Of a stretch of DNA of 64,000 bases, positions 61,970-64,000 are shown piece by piece. The stretch comes from Rhodospirillales bacterium (lineage in GTDB: Bacteria > Pseudomonadota > Alphaproteobacteria > Rhodospirillales > Shumkoniaceae). The notes beneath the pieces are model-generated. The model was not told the DNA's origin and did no database searches. It worked only from the letters and a program-made list of their open reading frames with translations. The stretch is taken from positions 1-64,000 of the forward strand of contig JACZKS010000009.1 in NCBI GenBank assembly GCA_014859895.1, written 5' to 3'. Position numbers and translations under genes: made by a program. The stretch's first letter is position 1. Each line of letters starts with the position of its first letter.

Positions 61970-63406
61970 TCAGGGCGCAGTATAGGCGGTTTTCACCGTG
62001 GTGTAGAAGTCGACCGCGTAGCGGCCCTGCTCGCGGCTGCCGTAACTCGACCCTTTGCGGCCGCCGAACGGCACGTGGTAATCGACGCCGGCGGTCGGCA
62101 GATTGACCATCACCATGCCGGCGTGAGCGTGGCGCTTGAAATGGCTGGCGTATTTCAAGGAACCGGTGCAGATGCCCGACGACAGGCCGAACGGCGTGTC
62201 GTTGGCCACCGCCAGGGCCTCTTCGTAGTCCTTGACCCTGATCACGTTGGCGACGGGTCCGAAGATCTCCTCGCGGCTGATGCGCATGGCGTTGGTGGTT
62301 TCGGTGAACAGCGCCGGCTGCAGGTAATAGCCTTCCTTGGCGCGGTTGAGCCGCTGGCCGCCCCAGGCCAGCTTGGCGCCTTCCTTCTTGCCGATGTCGA
62401 TGTAGTCCATGTCCTGAGCCAACTGGCTCTCGTCGATGACGGGACCGATGTCGGTGCCGGCGGCAAGTGCGTCATCCACTTTCAGCGCCTTCATGCGCTC
62501 GACCACGGCGTCCACAAAACGGTCGTGAATGCCTTCCGTCACCACCAGCCGGCTGGAGGCGGTGCAGCGCTGACCGGTCGAGAAGAAGGCGCCGTTGACG
62601 GCGGATGAAACGGCGGTCGAAAGGTCGGCGTCGTCCAGCACCACCAGCGGGTTCTTGCCGCCCATTTCCAGCTGCACCTTGGCGCCCCGGCCGGCGCACG
62701 CCGCAACCACCCGCGCCCCGGTCGCCACCGATCCGGTGAAGCTGACGCCGGCGACGTCTGGATGGTTGATCAACGCCTCGCCGACCACCGAGCCGCGGCC
62801 CATCACCAGATTGAAGACCCCCTTGGGCAGGCCGGCCCTAGAGAGAATTTCGGCCAGCGCCCAGGCCGAGCCCGGCGCGGCGTCGGCCGGCTTGATCACC
62901 ACGCAATTGCCGAAAGCCAGCGCCGGGGCGATCTTCCAGGCCGGGATGGCGATCGGGAAGTTCCAGGGCGAGATGATGGCGACGACGCCGATGGGTTCCC
63001 GCGTCACCTCGACGCCGATACCGGGGCGCACCGAGGCCACGGTTTCCCCGGGTACGCGCAGCGCCTCGCCAGCGAAGAATTTGAAGACCTGCCCGGCGCG
63101 CGCCACCTCGCCGATGCCCTCAGGCAGCGTCTTGCCCTCCTCACGGGACAGCAGGCGGCCCAGTTCCTCCTTGCGGACCAGGATCTCGGTGCCGACGGCG
63201 TCGAGCACATCGAAGCGCTGCTGCGGGGTGCTGACACTCCACGCCGGAAAAGCCGCCTTGGCGGCGGCCACCGCCGCCTCGGCCAGCGCCTTGTCGCCGT
63301 ATGCGTAGGAGCCGACGACGTCACTCAGGTCGGACGGATTGACGTTGTCGCGCGGCGTGCCCGACGCCACCCATTCGCCCGCCACATAGTTGCCATGCAC
63401 CGTCAT
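61970..63406 (-). CDS. Aldehyde dehydrogenase, 2-oxoglutarate semialdehyde dehydrogenase type
   Basis: A 478-residue NAD(P)-dependent ALDH with catalytic C281 (FFSTGQRCTASSR), general base E247 (KVQLEMGGKNP) and the cofactor loop GVSFTGSVATG. The combination GNYVAGEW at the start and PTAGVDYHVPFGGRKGSSYGSREQG near the end is typical of 2-oxoglutarate semialdehyde dehydrogenases of pentonate pathways. AGGTAAGG precedes ATG 63406. FAH-family genes stand on both sides on the same strand, consistent with a Weimberg-like route ending in 2-oxoglutarate. Confidence 0.93.
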   Translation of the reverse strand: MTVHGNYVAGEWVASGTPRDNVNPSDLSDVVGSYAYGDKALAEAAVAAAKAAFPAWSVSTPQQRFDVLDAVGTEILVRKEELGRLLSREEGKTLPEGIGEVARAGQVFKFFAGEALRVPGETVASVRPGIGVEVTREPIGVVAIISPWNFPIAIPAWKIAPALAFGNCVVIKPADAAPGSAWALAEILSRAGLPKGVFNLVMGRGSVVGEALINHPDVAGVSFTGSVATGARVVAACAGRGAKVQLEMGGKNPLVVLDDADLSTAVSSAVNGAFFSTGQRCTASSRLVVTEGIHDRFVDAVVERMKALKVDDALAAGTDIGPVIDESQLAQDMDYIDIGKKEGAKLAWGGQRLNRAKEGYYLQPALFTETTNAMRISREEIFGPVANVIRVKDYEEALAVANDTPFGLSSGICTGSLKYASHFKRHAHAGMVMVNLPTAGVDYHVPFGGRKGSSYGSREQGRYAVDFYTTVKTAYTAP

Positions 63407-63464
63407 GCCTTACCTCGTTCCAGCCATCTTGGATCGAGCTAGAAGGTAAGGTCCGACACACGTC

Positions 63465-64000
63465 TTACAAGAGGCCGCGCGCCATCAGATTGCGCATGAG
63501 GGCGGAAATGCCGAAGGTCCAGGGCTCGACCTCCTCGCAATGCTCGACCCGGTTGACGAGCGTTCCCAGCTTGGGGGACGCGATGTTGACGACGTCTCCC
63601 ACCTTATGGGTGAAGCCCTTGCCCGGCGCGTCGCGGTCCTGGGTCGGCGCGAACATGGTGCCGATGAACAGCACGAAGCCGTCCGGGTATTGATGGGAGG
63701 CGCCGATGGTCTGGGAGACCAGGTCGAGGAGATCGCGGCTGATCCTGCTGACCGAGCTGACGCCGTTGAGCTTGAAGCCGTCCGGCCCCTCGATCTCCAG
63801 GGTCACGTCGCAAACCCGCACGTCGTCCAGCGTGAAGGTGGCGTCAAACAGGCGGATGAAGGGGCCGATGGCGCAGGAGCCGGTGTTGTCCTTGGCCTTG
63901 CCCAGCAGCAGCGCACTGCGCCCCTCGAAGTCGCGCAGGTTGACGTCGTTGCCCAGACTCGCCCCCAGGCATCGGCCGCGGGCATCGACCACCAGCACGA
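63465..64000 (-). CDS. FAH family protein (2-keto-3-deoxy-xylonate dehydratase-like), partial at the window edge
   Basis: The C-terminal 178 or so residues of a fumarylacetoacetate hydrolase family enzyme whose start lies beyond 64000. GNDVNLRDFEGRSALLLGKAKD, GPFIRLFDATFTLDDVRVCDV and QYPDGFVLFIGTMFAPTQDRDAPG-x-GFTHKVGD are typical of the XylX-like group found in D-xylonate/L-arabinonate oxidative pathways. It should dehydrate a 2-keto-3-deoxypentonate to 2-oxoglutarate semialdehyde, the substrate of the dehydrogenase encoded 58 bp downstream. Confidence 0.88.
   Translation of the reverse strand, partial: VLVVDARGRCLGASLGNDVNLRDFEGRSALLLGKAKDNTGSCAIGPFIRLFDATFTLDDVRVCDVTLEIEGPDGFKLNGVSSVSRISRDLLDLVSQTIGASHQYPDGFVLFIGTMFAPTQDRDAPGKGFTHKVGDVVNIASPKLGTLVNRVEHCEEVEPWTFGISALMRNLMARGLL

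Noticed and set aside
1-64000. tRNA, rRNA, integrase, transposase or prophage genes
   Set aside because: None could be recognised on either strand. Mobile-element evidence is limited to repeats and scars.

Overview
The window is a GC-rich (roughly two thirds G+C by eye), gene-dense stretch of bacterial chromosome, most likely from an alphaproteobacterium of the Rhodospirillales kind. That is an inference from the codon bias, the abundance of TRAP transporters, IclR/FadR regulators and SDR enzymes, the cysH-cysD-cysNC order and the UPF0182 protein. I saw no rRNA, tRNA, CRISPR array, transposase or integrase gene. Most of the content is catabolic: uptake systems for organic acids or sugar acids, each next to its own enzymes and regulator.

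Layout. 1-1245 holds the start of a TRAP transporter operon (DctQ partial, DctP) on the minus strand, divergent from a small membrane protein and a dihydropyrimidinase/hydantoinase (1499-3129). 3158-9262 (minus) carries a UPF0182 membrane protein, an MFS transporter, a Gfo/Idh/MocA oxidoreductase and an SDR. 9624-12527 is a complete TRAP operon (P-Q-M), followed by a bidirectional terminator and an IlvD/EDD sugar-acid dehydratase (12596-14350). 14351-15540 is a worn region with gene remnants and one small conserved protein. 15541-23107 is a long catabolic unit: TRAP (P-M-Q order), IclR regulator, three SDRs, a cupin and an AEC-family carrier. 23230-29229 is a self-contained module: a sigma-54 activator with a PrpR-type sensor domain, a divergent intergenic region with a candidate activator site and a near-perfect -24/-12 promoter, an isocitrate lyase/PEP mutase family lyase, and a TRAP transporter. 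This module is flanked by a 36-bp direct repeat derived from the 3' end of an SDR gene.

29416-32442 (minus) has a 2-hydroxyacid dehydrogenase, an aldo/keto reductase and a Gfo/Idh/MocA protein. 32662-36621 (plus) has a fused CoA-transferase, an enoyl-CoA hydratase, an SDR and an RraA-type aldolase-like protein. It converges on a tungsten-type aldehyde:ferredoxin oxidoreductase (36678-38543). 38772-40731 is 6-phosphogluconate dehydrogenase plus gluconokinase. 40856-45249 has another 2-hydroxyacid dehydrogenase, a TetR regulator, an MBL-fold lipoprotein and a deletion scar made of an in-frame hydrolase/iron-alcohol-dehydrogenase chimera and a 5'-truncated AraC gene. 45296-49437 (minus) is a sugar operon (Gfo/Idh/MocA, HAD phosphatase, aldo/keto reductase, xylulokinase). 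49665-53090 is sulfate assimilation (cysH, cysD, cysNC). 53108-57024 is a FadR-type regulator divergent from a fifth TRAP operon, followed by a zinc sugar-alcohol dehydrogenase (57252-58286). 58344-60840 (minus) pairs a periplasmic PstS-like binding protein with a histidine kinase-like protein that has lost its phospho-acceptor histidine. 60934-64000 (minus) has two FAH-family enzymes around a 2-oxoglutarate-semialdehyde-type dehydrogenase, which with the IlvD/EDD dehydratase suggests a Weimberg-like pentonate route.

Overall, five TRAP systems, several sugar-acid dehydrogenases and dehydratases, and entry enzymes of the pentose-phosphate route (gnd, gntK, xylB) point to a scavenger of plant- or algae-derived sugar acids and hydroxy or keto acids. 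Substrates of individual transporters cannot be read from the sequence.
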